Assembly: GCA_963662155.1 (NCBI GenBank)
Contig: OY759267.1
Span: forward strand, 21,070,438-21,134,437
Source: Lamellibrachia columna
Lineage: Eukaryota; Annelida; Polychaeta; Sabellida; Siboglinidae
Length of the DNA: 64,000 nt
Direction of reading: 5' to 3'
Below the pieces are notes generated by a model, which saw nothing but the letters and a program-made list of their open reading frames with translations, made no database searches and was not told the DNA's origin. Below are positions 1-13,200 of this stretch, piece by piece. The number at the start of each line of letters is the position of its first letter. Within the stretch, counting starts at the first letter, position 1. The translations under genes were made by a program, and so were the position numbers.

Positions 1-319
1 CAACAAAACCATGCATCCTTCGCCAAATCCATGATTCACATGTCTCCTACCAAGCAGTTTGACCAATGTGTACATTGTTTGTCAATGTAAGATTGTGTTT
101 GTCGAACTCCATTTCTCAACAAATGATTTAATATTTCCCGCATGAGATAAATTTATTTTACTTATTACTTAGGTTACATTTGGGTATTATTTGTTGAAAA
201 ATGGAGTTCCACAAACAGATTAATTACGCTGTGTTTATATACCCAAATATAGCCAACGTAATAAGTAAAATAAATTTTTTTTTACGTGTTGCTACGGAAC
301 AATTCATCGAAAGACGTAC
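1..319. other. Intron 1 of the mGluR-like gene (partial)
   Basis: This AT-rich sequence lies downstream (minus-strand sense) of the exon donor. I see no further coding exon or recognisable element. A short plus-strand open frame over the exon is an antisense shadow. Confidence 0.5.
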
Positions 320-788
320 CTCTGATGAAGTCGACGGACTGTTCGAGGCCGTAGATGTCTCGGTCGCAGTCGTCCTTGATCCTCGCACCCAGCTTCACCC
401 CAGGGATGAGGTTACGGGCGTTGATCACGTCGATGGTATACAGCATGGCCTCCGTCGCCTGGATACCTCCTTGTGGCATGATCTTGCCGCAGACGAGCAG
501 CTCGTGCCGTTCGTGAACCATCATCAGCCCGCCTATGGTGACGTTGCCATCGACGACGGCGACGTAGTCCTTGTACGGCCATACTATCCCCTCCCCTTCA
601 GACGTCCGGAACACGGTCTCGTGTTCCGCTACGTCGTAACGCGGCTTAACCTGCGCCCCGGGGACCGACAGAGGCAGAGACCACAGCTGCCTCGTTTCGT
701 TGGCCGGGAAGATATGACACATCGATAGGGAGATCGCAACTACGACGAGCAGGGAACCGGGGAAGAAGGGTCTGCTTGTTTGTAGCAT
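320..788 (-). CDS. Metabotropic glutamate receptor-like, first coding exon (partial gene)
   Basis: This exon encodes the N-terminus of a class C GPCR, a cell-surface receptor with a Venus-flytrap ligand domain. The chosen start (786-788) begins MLQTSRPFFPG followed by a hydrophobic signal peptide (SLLVVVAISLSMCHIF). Further on, GGLMMVHE, CGKIMPQGGIQATEAMLYTID, INARNLIPGVKLGARI and DIYGLEQSVDFIR follow the order and spacing of the beginning of the mGluR ligand-binding domain, including the two conserved cysteines. The frame is open upstream to 905, but that stretch lacks signal-peptide character, so the internal Met is preferred. The exon ends with a good donor read on the minus strand (AGAG then GTACGT at 319-314). 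The remaining exons would lie at lower coordinates, outside the window. The mGluR family is secure; subtype is not assignable. Confidence 0.85.
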
Positions 789-2039
789 TGTCGGAATGCC
801 GCGTGCACTTTCCTGCCGTCCAGCCCGGTCGATCGCTGCGACTAAGCCGCGCGACCACCGATGAAGATGACCGCTGAACGTTGTTGACTGCAAATTAAGC
901 ATCACGGCACAGCCATTGACGGCCTGCGTTAGACACTGCGCTTAGCTGTTGTGTAGCAATGACTTGAAAACGGACCTCTGTTGTCGCTCAACTTCCATGT
1001 TTAATTGAAATGTATTGATTAAATTCATCATTCTGCGTAGACAGAAAACATACGTCGGTGAGTCTATGACAGGCTTCGTAAGAAATGTAGGCCCTACAGT
1101 TTCGCGATCACCAAATGAGTCGTTACGTTAAAACTAAAATGCTATTTTGGGGGGTTATATTGAGCTTGCTGTGACTCAGGACAGAGGAAGTGATAGTTTC
1201 TTCCCCGTGCGATGTCCTTGGCGCAAGAGGATAGACGGCGAAAATTCAGGTTACTGAATAAAACCCTAATATATTTCCATATCACGCATCTGTCTTTGTT
1301 TTGTTAACAACAATTACGTTATTGGTCGATATAAACATGACTTCCGTTATGCGTGCCGTGGTGCTTTTTTCAAAGGATACTCGTTTGTTTAACAACTGTA
1401 ATATTTTAGACAATATTATGGTCAGTTGTTGCATTAGTATTGTCTGATATGGATTATTGCGATTAGTTGGGTAAGATTAAATTGAGTTTCGACGCGCACC
1501 TGTGTCAACATTTCGGAGACGACAAGAACAGCAATTTAGAGAACGAAGCTGCAATTGGCTTGGATAAATGCACGCACGATGTCCACGAAGAGAATTGCTA
1601 TATCGGCATGTACTTCTTTACGTTATTAAAAGAAACCAAAATTTGGTTAGTGCGCTGGTTATACGAATCAAGATAATCGGCGTCAACACGTGACCTTTCA
1701 AATATGAATTAGCTGTTTTAGCAAATTGAAAGAAGGGCAGAGATCAGTGGGGAGGGGGTGGGGGGGGGGCAACGGTTCCGATACCGGGACCGTGAAGCCG
1801 TGAACTAACCAGATTGGCGAGCGAGGTTTCACGATGCACAAAGGCAACCCACTTGTCTTCATCGACTATGACCGACAGCCGATTTGGAGGACCTATAACG
1901 GCCGATGATATGATAATAAATATATCTTTCTAGAAGTATCACTACTCGAAATGTGCGAAAACACAGTCATGTTGTACGCGAGGAAATGAAAAGTGTCATC
2001 TGACGTTGCGAACCGGAAAGTCTCGTGTGTTATCTTGAT
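789..2039. other. Intergenic / putative 5' flank of the mGluR-like gene
   Basis: No supported gene is visible here. The segment just above 788 is the likely 5' UTR and promoter side of the minus-strand receptor gene, but I see no decisive core-promoter motif. A 69-codon plus-strand frame at 1467-1676 has no recognisable domain and no clear splice sites. Confidence 0.4.
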
Positions 2040-2215
<176 letters not shown>

Positions 2216-2700
2216 TGTGTGTATTTTCTTATACCTAAACGATAAACATGAATAATATTACAGTAATTATATTGATTCACGCAACACAAGTGTTTTGGTT
2301 AAAGCTGACCGGGTCTTCAGGTTGGAACTAGTTGAAATGCGTCCATACTGGGGTTGATTGACACCTGTCACTAACTAGTCCGACCAGTCGTCGTTCCGGC
2401 ACAACACCACCGTTGAGTATACATGGTGTAGTGTGCTTAGTGCTCGCACCTTGTTCCAACTGTTCCTTTTTCGAAAGACGGTATTGAAGTCGTGTCCATT
2501 TGGTGACCACTTCGACACGTCCGTCGTCATTAAGCGTAGAGTGCGCACGAGTGGACGCCGCGACGTAACAACACTCATTAACTGGCCCAATCAGACACTG
2601 ACGAATGCGCACCGTTCTTTTGATCCACTCTACTGCAGCCACTAGGCTCAACGCTGCCGGGAGTCGCTCTAACGACAGTCGTCATCACCGAGATGATGAC

Positions 2701-3175
<475 letters not shown>

Positions 3176-3454
3176 TGTGCTCCAATGTGGAAAACTTTAT
3201 AGTGAATTATTAAATGGAAATAGGTGTTTCGTGCATTATATTAAAGCACCAGAATGCAGCCACCAAATAATAATGTATGTCTTATATATCGCCAGTGTCC
3301 GCGTAAAGAGGTGCTTATTGTCGCTTACTCCATTGTTTGAACAAATGTTTTGGCAGCAGTTTATTTGTAGATTGAAACCATTGGCTCTGTGGCAAACATA
3401 AAAGTGCACTTTATTTTGGAAACGGCGTTATTCAAAATGTATCGCCAGCTTATT

Positions 3455-3632
3455 TCATATTGTGCAATGTTGCAACTTATTTCATATTGTGCAATGTTGC
3501 ACTTTTTCATATTGTGCAATGTTGCACTTATTTCATATTGTGCAATGTTGCCCTTATTTCATATTGTGCAATGTTGCACTTTTTCATATTGTGCAATGTT
3601 GCACTTTTTCATATTGTGCAATGTTGCAGATC
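3455..3632. repeat. 25-26 bp minisatellite
   Basis: About seven tandem copies of a unit of the form TTTCATATTGTGCAATGTTG plus 5-6 bases. Copies vary mainly in the length of a T run. No splice site or coding feature can be tied to it. Confidence 0.9.
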
Positions 3633-4189
3633 CGCCTGCTGCAGTCCCTTGCCTGCATTGTCCACCATTGAACAGGAAGAACCAACATCAGCATCTGAGC
3701 TGTTTGGACATTCGCTGAAAGATGACATCCGTGAGATTCTTGGTCAAGAAACAAACCCGGTTGAAATACCTCTGGTTGGTATACAGTGCTTCGATAGATG
3801 GAGGCTTCTGTGGACTTGTTTGCTGCCATGTTTCCTAGGAAACCTGAGTTGAAGAATATGATATTTTCATGATGACATGTAATATGTCCTTGTGTCATAT
3901 ATGGATTCACCCTGCATAATGTTGTTATGCATTCAATGTGTATGCGTTTTAAGTAGTGCAAATAACAGTATGCTGTTTTATGTTTCAGCTGTTGGTGCTG
4001 GACATCCAGCTAGTTGGGTGACATTCACAATATTAATAAAATACTTTCTAAATTTAATAATTTTTGTTTAATATATACGTCATCTGGGAACTTTGATAAG
4101 TACAACTGTAATATGTATCACTTTACACTGTTGTGATGTAGCTGATGTGATTTGTTTAACTTGCGCACTTATGTACTGTCGCCTGATGT
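3633..4189. other. Unassigned segment after the minisatellite
   Basis: A plus-strand frame across about 3640-3850 reads through with a non-repetitive, acidic, exon-like composition (for example SASELFGHSLKDDIREILGQ). It has no recognised domain and no complementary splice partner. Sequence after 3850 is AT-rich and unremarkable. I make no gene call. Confidence 0.3.
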
Positions 4190-4392
<203 letters not shown>

Positions 4393-4494
4393 AATGCTTT
4401 CTTTCAATCTAAATGCACAATTAAAGGAATTAATCACTGTTTTATTTTTGTCTTATTTTATGAAACAATTGAATAAGTAGAAAATGCTTTGTGC

Positions 4495-4625
4495 ACAGTA
4501 CTTGTGGCACCCTCTATGTTGGGAAAATATGACCCCCGTGTAAACTTGTAGCGCCCATGGAGTCTGTTAAGAAAATATACGGCCCTGCGTGAACTTGTGG
4601 CGCCCTTTGTAGTTTGTATTGTGAA
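4495..4625. repeat. Degenerate tandem repeat, three copies
   Basis: Three imperfect units of about 45-50 bp share ACTTGTGGCACCCTNTATGTTG and AAAATATNNNCCCC-like blocks. They sit at the 3' side of the LINE fragment and may be part of its tail. Confidence 0.55.
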
Positions 4626-4639
4626 ACAATGACCCCTCC

Positions 4640-5435
4640 CCTGTGAAAAGCTGGCTGTGGTCTGAAGGGTGGTAGTCGAGGGCTTTTCTCTCCGACGCTC
4701 TCTCTTCTCCGCACCGGAGGCAAGCTCACCATAGAGGACGTCCTTTGGGATGCGTCCGTCCTCCGTGCGGCAGCCATAGCCAAGCCGACACAGACGTCGC
4801 TGACTTAGCAGGGCGGACATGCTGGGGATGTCTGCACGCTCGACGACTTCCTGGTTTGGTGTGTGCTCCTGCCAGGTAATGCCAAATATGTGTCTGAGGC
4901 TTCGGAGATGTAAACTGTTGAGGCGTTTGTCATGCATCGCATATAATTTTTGTCCACGCTTCGCTAACGAGTAACGTAGAGGATGGTGCTTAGCCTTAGC
5001 CTAGGACACAAGCCTGGTAAACTCGAATCTTGTCGTTCTCTATGAGCATGCTATTCTCCCACACCCTCTTGGATAGCCTTGATATGACAGATGATGACTT
5101 TCCGATGCGCTTGTGTATCTCTACGTTGAGGGATAGGTTGCTGGTGGTGGTTGACCTATGTAGGTGAACTCCTGCACCATTGCCTGAGTGTGGTCATCAA
5201 TGCTGGTGGCTGGAGCTTCACTGACTTCTTGGCTCATGACATCGGTCTTTTTTAGACTTATGATCAGGCCAAATTATGTGTATGCCTGGGCAAGTTTGTA
5301 TAATATGAACCTCTGGACGCCCTCTTCGGTGTGTGATATTAGCGCTGCGTCATCAGCGAAGAGCATCTCCCTGCCTAGTCAGGCAGGACCTGTCGTAGCC
5401 TACTTTAGTTTTCGGTTGAACAGCTTGCTACACGT
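4640..5435 (-). pseudogene. Decayed non-LTR retrotransposon, RT and C-terminal part
   Basis: Read on the minus strand, the region translates piecewise into the end of a LINE reverse transcriptase. The palm block REMLFADDAALISHTEEGVQ, with its FADD catalytic signature, lies near 5335-5385. The typical post-RT block RLNSLHLRSLRHIFGITWQ, IPSMSALLSQRRL and GRIPKDVLYGELASG follows at 4700-4937. Several frameshifts and stops break the frame and the 5' half is missing, so it is inactive. It is a different family from the CR1-like elements elsewhere in the window. The lineage is not fixed. Confidence 0.75.
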
Positions 5436-6709
5436 AGTGGATTAATACAGAACTAGCCATGACCTGGCGAGTGACACAGTAAGCTCAGTTTGTAAATAAA
5501 GATTGAGTCGATCGTTGGCTTTGTGCGAGTGTCGGGCAACGTTGTTGATTGTTGAGAACTGTGCGGCCAGTTAATTGGACCTTAATTATCTCAACCGGGG
5601 TCCGCGCGACATCGCAACGTAACCGACACTAACCGTAGTGACATGCCTTTTGTTCAGTCTCAGGTGAAAGTGTGACCTGCATTTATGTAGAAAAGCACGA
5701 GGAGTCAGAAACAGACGGTCAAGCTTCGGAACAGAGGCAGAGGCCAGAGGCAGAGCAGGCAGAGACACAGCTCGTTGACGACGTTGCTGTTGGCATGTAA
5801 AGTTAATGGCATGTAAAGCTAATGATTAATGCAAGTAAGGTGTGGAGGTGTGTAATGTAATGTAATGCCTTTGTGGCTTTGACTTTGTGAGTTTAGCAAA
5901 CACGAAAATTGAGCTTGTCGGCTACGTTGGCGTTGCTATTGTTACATACATATATTATAGGCCTAGCCCAGGGCCTAGGATATGTTTAGGTCAACAAAAA
6001 AGTGCCGCGTGTGCATTTTGTAATTTTTTGCTGTAGGGCGATAATTGGCGGTAATGGTTGTTTGTATATTCCAATCAGGAATGTTTTGGGACCGGGAAAA
6101 ACTCCCTGCCCTTTCCCGTTAAATCACATGGTTTGTTGATGTTTGTAATGCATATTCACCGTGTCATTTAGGCCTACACTGCTACTGAGCTAACATTTAT
6201 TGATTTGCATAGTCAGCAGATTACCACAGATAATCTGTACAAATAACAATGTCAGTGACAGTGATTAAGTATTTTAAAAAGGGCTACAATCAAATGTAAA
6301 CATACTACTGAAATTTCAGGTGCGAGATCGCAGGCTAACTGCGTCTGCATTTGAATTTACTCAATAAAAAATGTTGCTTTAAGTTATAATAATTATTATA
6401 TGCATTATACCAAATGGCACCTATGGCTTTGCAATGTGTTGTTTGTATGAGACGGTGGTGAAGTAGCACAAATAATCAGACAATGCCTTAGATTCAATTA
6501 AAAGTTGGAGACTGTTCTATGTCGTTGCAGTCGGTTGTCATTCAGTTTTAAACAGTATTTAAAATGTTTCATGTTAATATATTTAACTATATGTGTGCCA
6601 CCTTCACCAGAATAGTGCTGCTTCATATATTCAGTAACATGTTAAGGCATGTACATAAAACATGCACCAAAATTATTTGATTAATGATCATAATTTATCT
6701 TCGTTTCAG
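5436..6709. other. Upstream region of LIG3 (putative promoter, 5' exon and first intron)
   Basis: A moderately GC-richer patch at about 5500-5780 is the best candidate for the LIG3 promoter, but no TATA or initiator can be asserted. A plausible 5' exon ends at 5834 (AA then GTAAGG). From 5840 to 6700 the sequence is AT-rich intron with a pyrimidine-rich acceptor (CGTTTCAG) at 6702-6709. Confidence 0.4.
5822..5834 (+). CDS. LIG3: Candidate upstream start codon and donor of the mitochondrial LIG3 leader
   Basis: ATG ATT AAT GCA A ends at a strong donor (GTAAGG, 5835-5840). Joined to the acceptor at 6710 it stays in frame for 91 codons up to the nuclear ATG at 6970. Vertebrate LIG3 produces its mitochondrial form from an upstream in-frame ATG of similar distance, which makes this a reasonable hypothesis. 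It rests on splice-signal and frame logic only; another upstream exon could carry the start. Confidence 0.35.
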
Positions 6710-7255
6710 ATTTCTCTGGAGGTGTCAACAAAGTTTGTAGATGCATATTGAGGTGTGTCTGCCTGTCACAGTACAAACTATCACAGGTGAATAAACTGTG
6801 TCCACCATCCACCACTTGTGTCATTTCGCAACTCTATAGTCGAGCGTACAAACAGAGCACTGCAAAAACATACTTATTTCACGATCCCCAGATAAATCGC
6901 TTCACATTTCCTATAAACCTCCAGTCGCTGGGTATATCAAATCTTCAGCTCCAACCACCAACAACAGACATGGCAGAGAACAAATTCATGTGTGACTATG
7001 CGAAGCGTGCAACATCGGCATGCAAGAAATGCAAAAAGAAGCTCGAGAAAGGTGAACTGAGAGTGGCCAAGGTTGTACCGAACTTCTTCCATGAAGGCGA
7101 GGGGGAGATGAAACAGTACCATCATGCCGAGTGTCTGTTTGAGACGTTTGTGAAGGCTCGGGCCATGACAAAGATCATAGAGGAACTGGACGACCTGCAG
7201 GGATTCGGAGACCTGGAACAGCCCGACAAAGACAGGATCAAACATTTGTTGGAAG
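6710..7255 (+). CDS. LIG3: LIG3 exon with leader extension and PARP-type zinc finger
   Basis: From the ATG at 6970 it encodes MAENKFMCDYAKRATSACKK and onward, a PARP-like zinc finger with ligands C18, C21, H52 and C55. This finger binds nicks and gaps and is characteristic of LIG3 and PARP1. The same frame is open upstream to the acceptor at 6710, giving 86 extra codons that are Ser/Lys/Arg/Tyr-rich with few acidic residues, as expected of a mitochondrial targeting peptide. There is no ATG in this extension before 6970, so it needs a start in an upstream exon. The donor at 7256 (GGAAG then GTAAGT) ends in phase 1. Confidence 0.88.
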
Positions 7256-10200
7256 GTAAGTTAAAAACAGGATTAAACGTTTTTTGGAAGGTAAGTTAGT
7301 TGAGATACGTAGTCAGGGTTACTTTGCAACCTGGTTGTTAAACAAGGATGTGCATTATTTAAAAAAAAAAAAATTATTTTATATATATATATTTATATTT
7401 TAAACAAGGATTTGCATTAATCATAATATTTGTTATTATATATACATCTATATATATTGTATATGCAGTTATGATAAAAAATATAAGTACAGTTGAACCT
7501 TGGTTTACAGACACCTCAGTGGTATGGTCACCTCTTGATTACGTTCAGTAACCCAGTGCAAAACTGCCAGATTCCCCCGCCGTTACAGTCAGTTACGACC
7601 GAGCAGTGACGATTGGTTTTGTAGCTGGCTGGCCAGCCAGCCATCCATCCATCAGAGGTGACGCTAACAATACAAAGCCACTTGGCATATTTATCCAGTG
7701 ACCAGTAAGCTTTGGAAACCACTAAAAGAAGCAACATCCCCAGTCGTCTTAAGTTTGAGCTCAAATTCTTAGCAGTTGAGTAAATTTTTCACTTTAGCAT
7801 GCGAGTAGATTTCACAAAAAAGTACGACGGCCTGGGCTTCGACGCTAACAATATGGGGCCATGTGAACTCCGTAAGCTTTGCTGGGCAGTGAGACGAGGC
7901 AAACAAAATCCCTGTAATTTACAGATGATCTCCAATGATCATCTGGGGCGCGGTATCATCTGGGGCGCGGTATCACCTGGGGCGCGGTAGCATAGCGATT
8001 AGAACATCAGGCTTTTAGAGAATCTGGGTTCGAATCCTTTTGCTGCCATTTGAAAGTTTTGGCAGTTTTGTTCATCCTACATTGCCACAGTTCACTCAGC
8101 TGTGTAAATGAGTACAGACAGAGGTGTATATTTGAATGAATAGTCTTCGTGCAGTAATTGCAGTATGGCTGAATGCTTCCCAGAGAAAACGAGGACAATT
8201 CTTGATCTGTTTGAGAACAATGAACTGGCCTGCAAGCAAGCTATCAACTCGGTGTTCGTCCGTCAAACGCAATGCTGTCCATTTCAATAGCAATACAAAG
8301 TCATGCACTAGGCATGTTTACGGAGTGACCAGTAAACTTCGGAAAACAATAAAAGAAGCAGAACCCCAGTTGTCTTAAGTAACACTTTGAACTCAGATTC
8401 TAAGCAGATGAGTGTATTTTGCAGAAAATGGGACACAGTCTGAAGCTAGCAATATTTCGCATCCGCCTGATTGTTCGTTGTCAATGACCAGAAAGCTCAG
8501 TTGGAGCAGTAGAGTGGACAAAATGCGGCCAGGGAGTGAGATAAGGCTAACTAAAACCATTTAATTGGCAGATGATCGCCAATGAATTATTTCTGCAGTC
8601 AGATATTTTTACATATTACCTATTGTGCACAATGTACTACTAAGAACAAATGTATCCTTGCTGTTAAAATTACATGCACCTGTATAGCAATTTCCCCAGT
8701 TCCCATGATACTTCAGTGCCTATATTCAGTATTAAGGTCACCTCGCTATCAAGGTCACTGGCCCAGTGAGGTTCGACTGTAGTAGGTGAAAGTAAGTAGG
8801 TGTTAGTATGTTACAGTTAAGTGGAACCAGACTGAGGAATTGTGGTCTACCTTTGATAATACTGGATATTTATTGTGCCCAAGTCTTCGAATTATTAGTG
8901 AAAAAGAATTTTGTGAAAGGTATAATTGTCAACTTGTATAAAGATGAACTTATGTGCTGTTTTTCTATCATGTTGTGATCTCTGAGTTCAGATACGATGT
9001 CGAAGAGGGGCAACAAAGCCAGCAACAAGAGAAAAACTCCTGTAAAGACTCCTCAGCCAAAACTTGCGACACCCACAAAGAAGGCTGTGAAACAGGAACC
9101 GGTCAAGCAAGAACCAGTGAAACAGGAACCGGTCAAGCATGAACCAGTGAAACAAGAAAGCTTTCAAAAATGTATGTGCACACCGCTATATGAGCTGCCT
9201 TGTAAAAGTGGACGAGAACTGTAAAAAGTCAGACAGATGGTCACACAGAAAAGTTAACGACCGGGCAGAAAATCTGAAAACCTAATAGAGTAAGATTTTC
9301 TGCCTGATGTTAACTTTTCTGCGTGACCATCTGTCTGACGTTTACAGTTCTCGTCCACTTTTACTTTCGATTCGTTATCATAGCACATTCTCCAAAATTG
9401 TCTCAATGGCTCCTTACGTAACATTTGATAAACTAAATGTTTGTCTTACTTTGTACACATGAATTTGCCAAATCACCTCAGAGTATTGGATACGGTTCAG
9501 CAGTTAAGAAATAAATGTTGTTACATATAATAGCTTGGAATGTGCATGTTATTTCCGGCCATTATACCAATGAATGAAGACGTTTCCTGACAATTTTTTT
9601 ATTTCCACTAATATATTTACTGCATTAGCGATTTTAAGTTTTGATGGTGTTTCACTGATTTTTATTTGATGGAACGTACACATTGCAGGGGTATGCACAA
9701 CTGATAATTCAGAAGCAATATTTGAAAAAGTTTTAGCAAAATAATGCAAATTTCACATAATTAAAAAATTTTACACATTAATTCACACAATGAGGTCTGA
9801 ATTCGCATTTATTGCGAAATGGGAAGGTTTGCACACCCCGTAACTCCCCAAACAAATGATTAACTACAGAGCAGATATCTGTCAGTGTTGTGTTTAAGCA
9901 TAGCACTTAAGGCAGTGGACAGATAGGTTGTTCCGGTCATTCATTGTCCTCTGTAAAATTGAAATCTCTTTCACATCCACTCTACTCTGTTGTTTTACTA
10001 ATGCTACTTCATGGTGTCTAGTTCTACCTTCCTTATGTTTCAAAGAAATACTTCCATTAACATTTTTATAATAATTCACCGTCATGCCTCATTATAATGT
10101 TAGTGTTTGGTCCATGATTTCGGACTGCATTCTAAGCGAGGCGCATTAGGTGTTCCCGTATCTGCCACAAGGGGAACTGCTAAACAACAGCGATCGTCAC

Positions 10201-13200
10201 CCACTGCACCAAGAATGCTGTGGCTGGTGTTGTTGTTCGTATGCAGTGTGTAGAGTTTATTAAACGAGTCAACTAGCATCAATGTGTATTATTTTTTAAT
10301 GTCACATTCTGTTGAACTGAATAAAATACAGTTATGGAATAGATTTGCAACTAATGCAAATAAAAAATAATACCCTGCTATGAGTATGTTTTATTGACAC
10401 TTCAGACGGTGCTGCTCATGGTGGTGGGGGCGGTGGAAGTATCAAAACAGAGTCGGACCCAGAAATGGAAGTTGACAACTCATTCAGGCAGTTCCGTCGA
10501 CTCTGCGCCGACATCGCCGATGTGAGCAGTTACAATGAGAAGACGCGTATTGTGAGCACCTACCTGAGAAAAGGCAACTCTGGCAGTGAGTTCCCCAGTC
10601 TCCTTCATGCGGGGGTCATCTCATGTTTCTGCAAAACACCCCAAATACTCAGTTTGCATTATTCTCTCCAGAACAACATTAAATAAACTGTCGGTGACGG
10701 TCTGCGGGGAGAGCGATTGTAAAAACTTTTATAAACATAAATTATATACATTTGCATCAGTTATTATCTTGAAATTCACAGTTGTAACAGTCTGCTTGCT
10801 TGAGCAGCTGACCCTTATGCCTGCTTACACCGTTTGTTCGACGTCATTCCTGCCATTCTGTTCTCATGATCTGATGCTGCTGCTCAAGGTTAACCTTCGT
10901 GTTAAGTGCCAGATATAGATTAGATATACTGTATTCGACATACCCCTATTAGCATACACCCCTTTTTAATCAACAGGATACATAATTATTGTTATTTGAC
11001 CAGCGTAGAACAACTGAAAAATGTCGCTATCTGGTGTTAAACAGTTGGCACCACTTTTCAGTTGTTCTGCACTAGTCACCAGATGACACCACTGGTGCTA
11101 AACAGTTATCTTATTGTCTGAGAAAAAATTTTGGTGTGCACTTATCAGAACATATTCCATTATGTTTTTCCAGGGCCCAGTTTTTTTCAAGCATAGTGTA
11201 CACTTATTAGGTCGAATACGGTATACATATGTAGATATTCAGTGTTATGCACACACACGCACCCCATATAGGGCCTACAGGCCCCCACATAAGCATGCAA
11301 GCACACTTTTAAGGATTGGCACATTGTCTTGTTAATATGATTTGAGGCCGAATGCCATTTCAGATGGATTCAAAGGCGATGTTTATCTGCTGCTCAAACT
11401 GCTTCTGCCTGGTGTTGTCAAAGTTGTCTACAACTTAAACAGCAAGCAACTCGTAAAGATATTCAGCCAGGTTGGTCAATGTCTGTAGTCAAATGCCTTT
11501 GAAATTTTGCAATATTCTTTGTCTAAGCATTATCATGTTGTGATAACTTGTTAGAAGTGAAATCTTATACCAGTTCACTGCACTTTATAGACATTTCACA
11601 ATATATTATGCACATTATTGGAATTATGAAAGGCTACCTCCAGATTATGCTAACATGTACACTAGTACACTACCACCTAACAATATAAATATATCCACAT
11701 TTTTTAGTTTAAAATGTTTTTAATATTAATCATTTACTATGCTAAAACAACATATCTGCCTATACTTTTCAATTTGATCATGTAACTTTTAACTCAAATT
11801 ATGCGCAACAAATAATAAAAAATATATGTTGCATATATCGTATTTGTTTGTCATTATGTATCATAATATGCAAAACATTAATTAGACAAAGCTGCTCTAA
11901 ATTAGTTGTTATTTTTTGGTGTTGAGTAAGTCTATGGTTGCTGTTATTTCGCTGTGTAATTGGAATTGGTAGTTTTGAGTTGGTATTGGTATTTGTAATA
12001 GTGTAATTGGAATTGATATAATGGAATTGACACCAAGTGTGCCTGTTGCAGGTGCTTGGCATGAGTCAGAAAGACATGGTGGAAAACCTAGAACAGGGCG
12101 ACGTGGCAGAAACTGTCAAGATCTTCTTTGAGAAGTCACACAACTGTCCCCCGCAGAAGAAGAGTGTGTTGTCGATACAAGAGGTTAGTGTTAGGCAGGC
12201 AGACAGGCACTTAGGTATACACATGCATACGCATGCACGCACACACATAAACACACACATGTATGTCACTGGCGTGTGTTATAAGAGAATCAGGCCCCCC
12301 TGACTGTTTTTCAGGCTGACTGGATGCTCATGAACCTGTCTCAGTATGCGAAGGAAGATGATCAGCAACGAGTACTCACACAGATGGCAGCACGGTAACT
12401 ATGCAGATATTTTTCTTCTGATATACCACGTTAACCTCATCATGTTGAGGGCTTTTTTAGGGCTAGTAATATTCTGGGTCATTCTGTTGCTTAAACAAAA
12501 ACAGCTGCATGATATTAGGCTAGTTGTAATGACCACAATAGATCAAAGTGAATCCGTTTGTAGATATGTAGTCTAGGTTACATGGTCTCTCAGTGTAGAG
12601 TCTAAATGTCTAGGTGACTTAGTCTGAAAATGTGCAGTTTAGTTTACTCAGGGTCTATGCTATTTGTCCTCCGGTCTCTCTGTGGAGAGAAATTGCCTTT
12701 CTGTTTTTTCACATGACCTCTCCGTGACAAATAGAACAGCCCAGAGAGGCTGTCCAAGTCGTTCCGGTCTCTTCGCCTGAGAGAATCCATCACATGACCA
12801 AAAATATGGCAAACGTTTCGTCCATTCTCTCACCATATATTACAAAAGAGTTCTTTTCACTTGCAGTTACTGCTATATGAATTACATTGCCAATGTGTGC
12901 ATCACATTTGTGTGATAATAAAAATTACATAAAATAGGTGCATCACACCTATACAAAGTCTATTCTGATTGTCCGCCTACAGATTCTCTGCAGGCACCAA
13001 ATAGGTTGGTGTCTCGATATACAATCAGGTGACCATGTATAAATACAGTCTAGGTGACCCATGTTGATTGCAGGAGCACAGCCAATGACCTCAAGATGCT
13101 GGTGCGCCTCATCAAACATGACCTCCGCATAAATGCCGGTGCCAAACACATGTAAGTATTCTATGGGTGACGCCCCAATAATTCACTCCATTAGTTCAGT

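Noticed and set aside
201..728. 175-codon plus-strand frame
   Set aside because: Antisense shadow of the mGluR-like exon, which has a signal peptide, family motifs and a splice donor.
7978..8047. Functional tRNA gene
   Set aside because: A and B boxes are present but the acceptor and anticodon stems do not pair. The same applies to the heads at 21234-21303 and 50941-51012.
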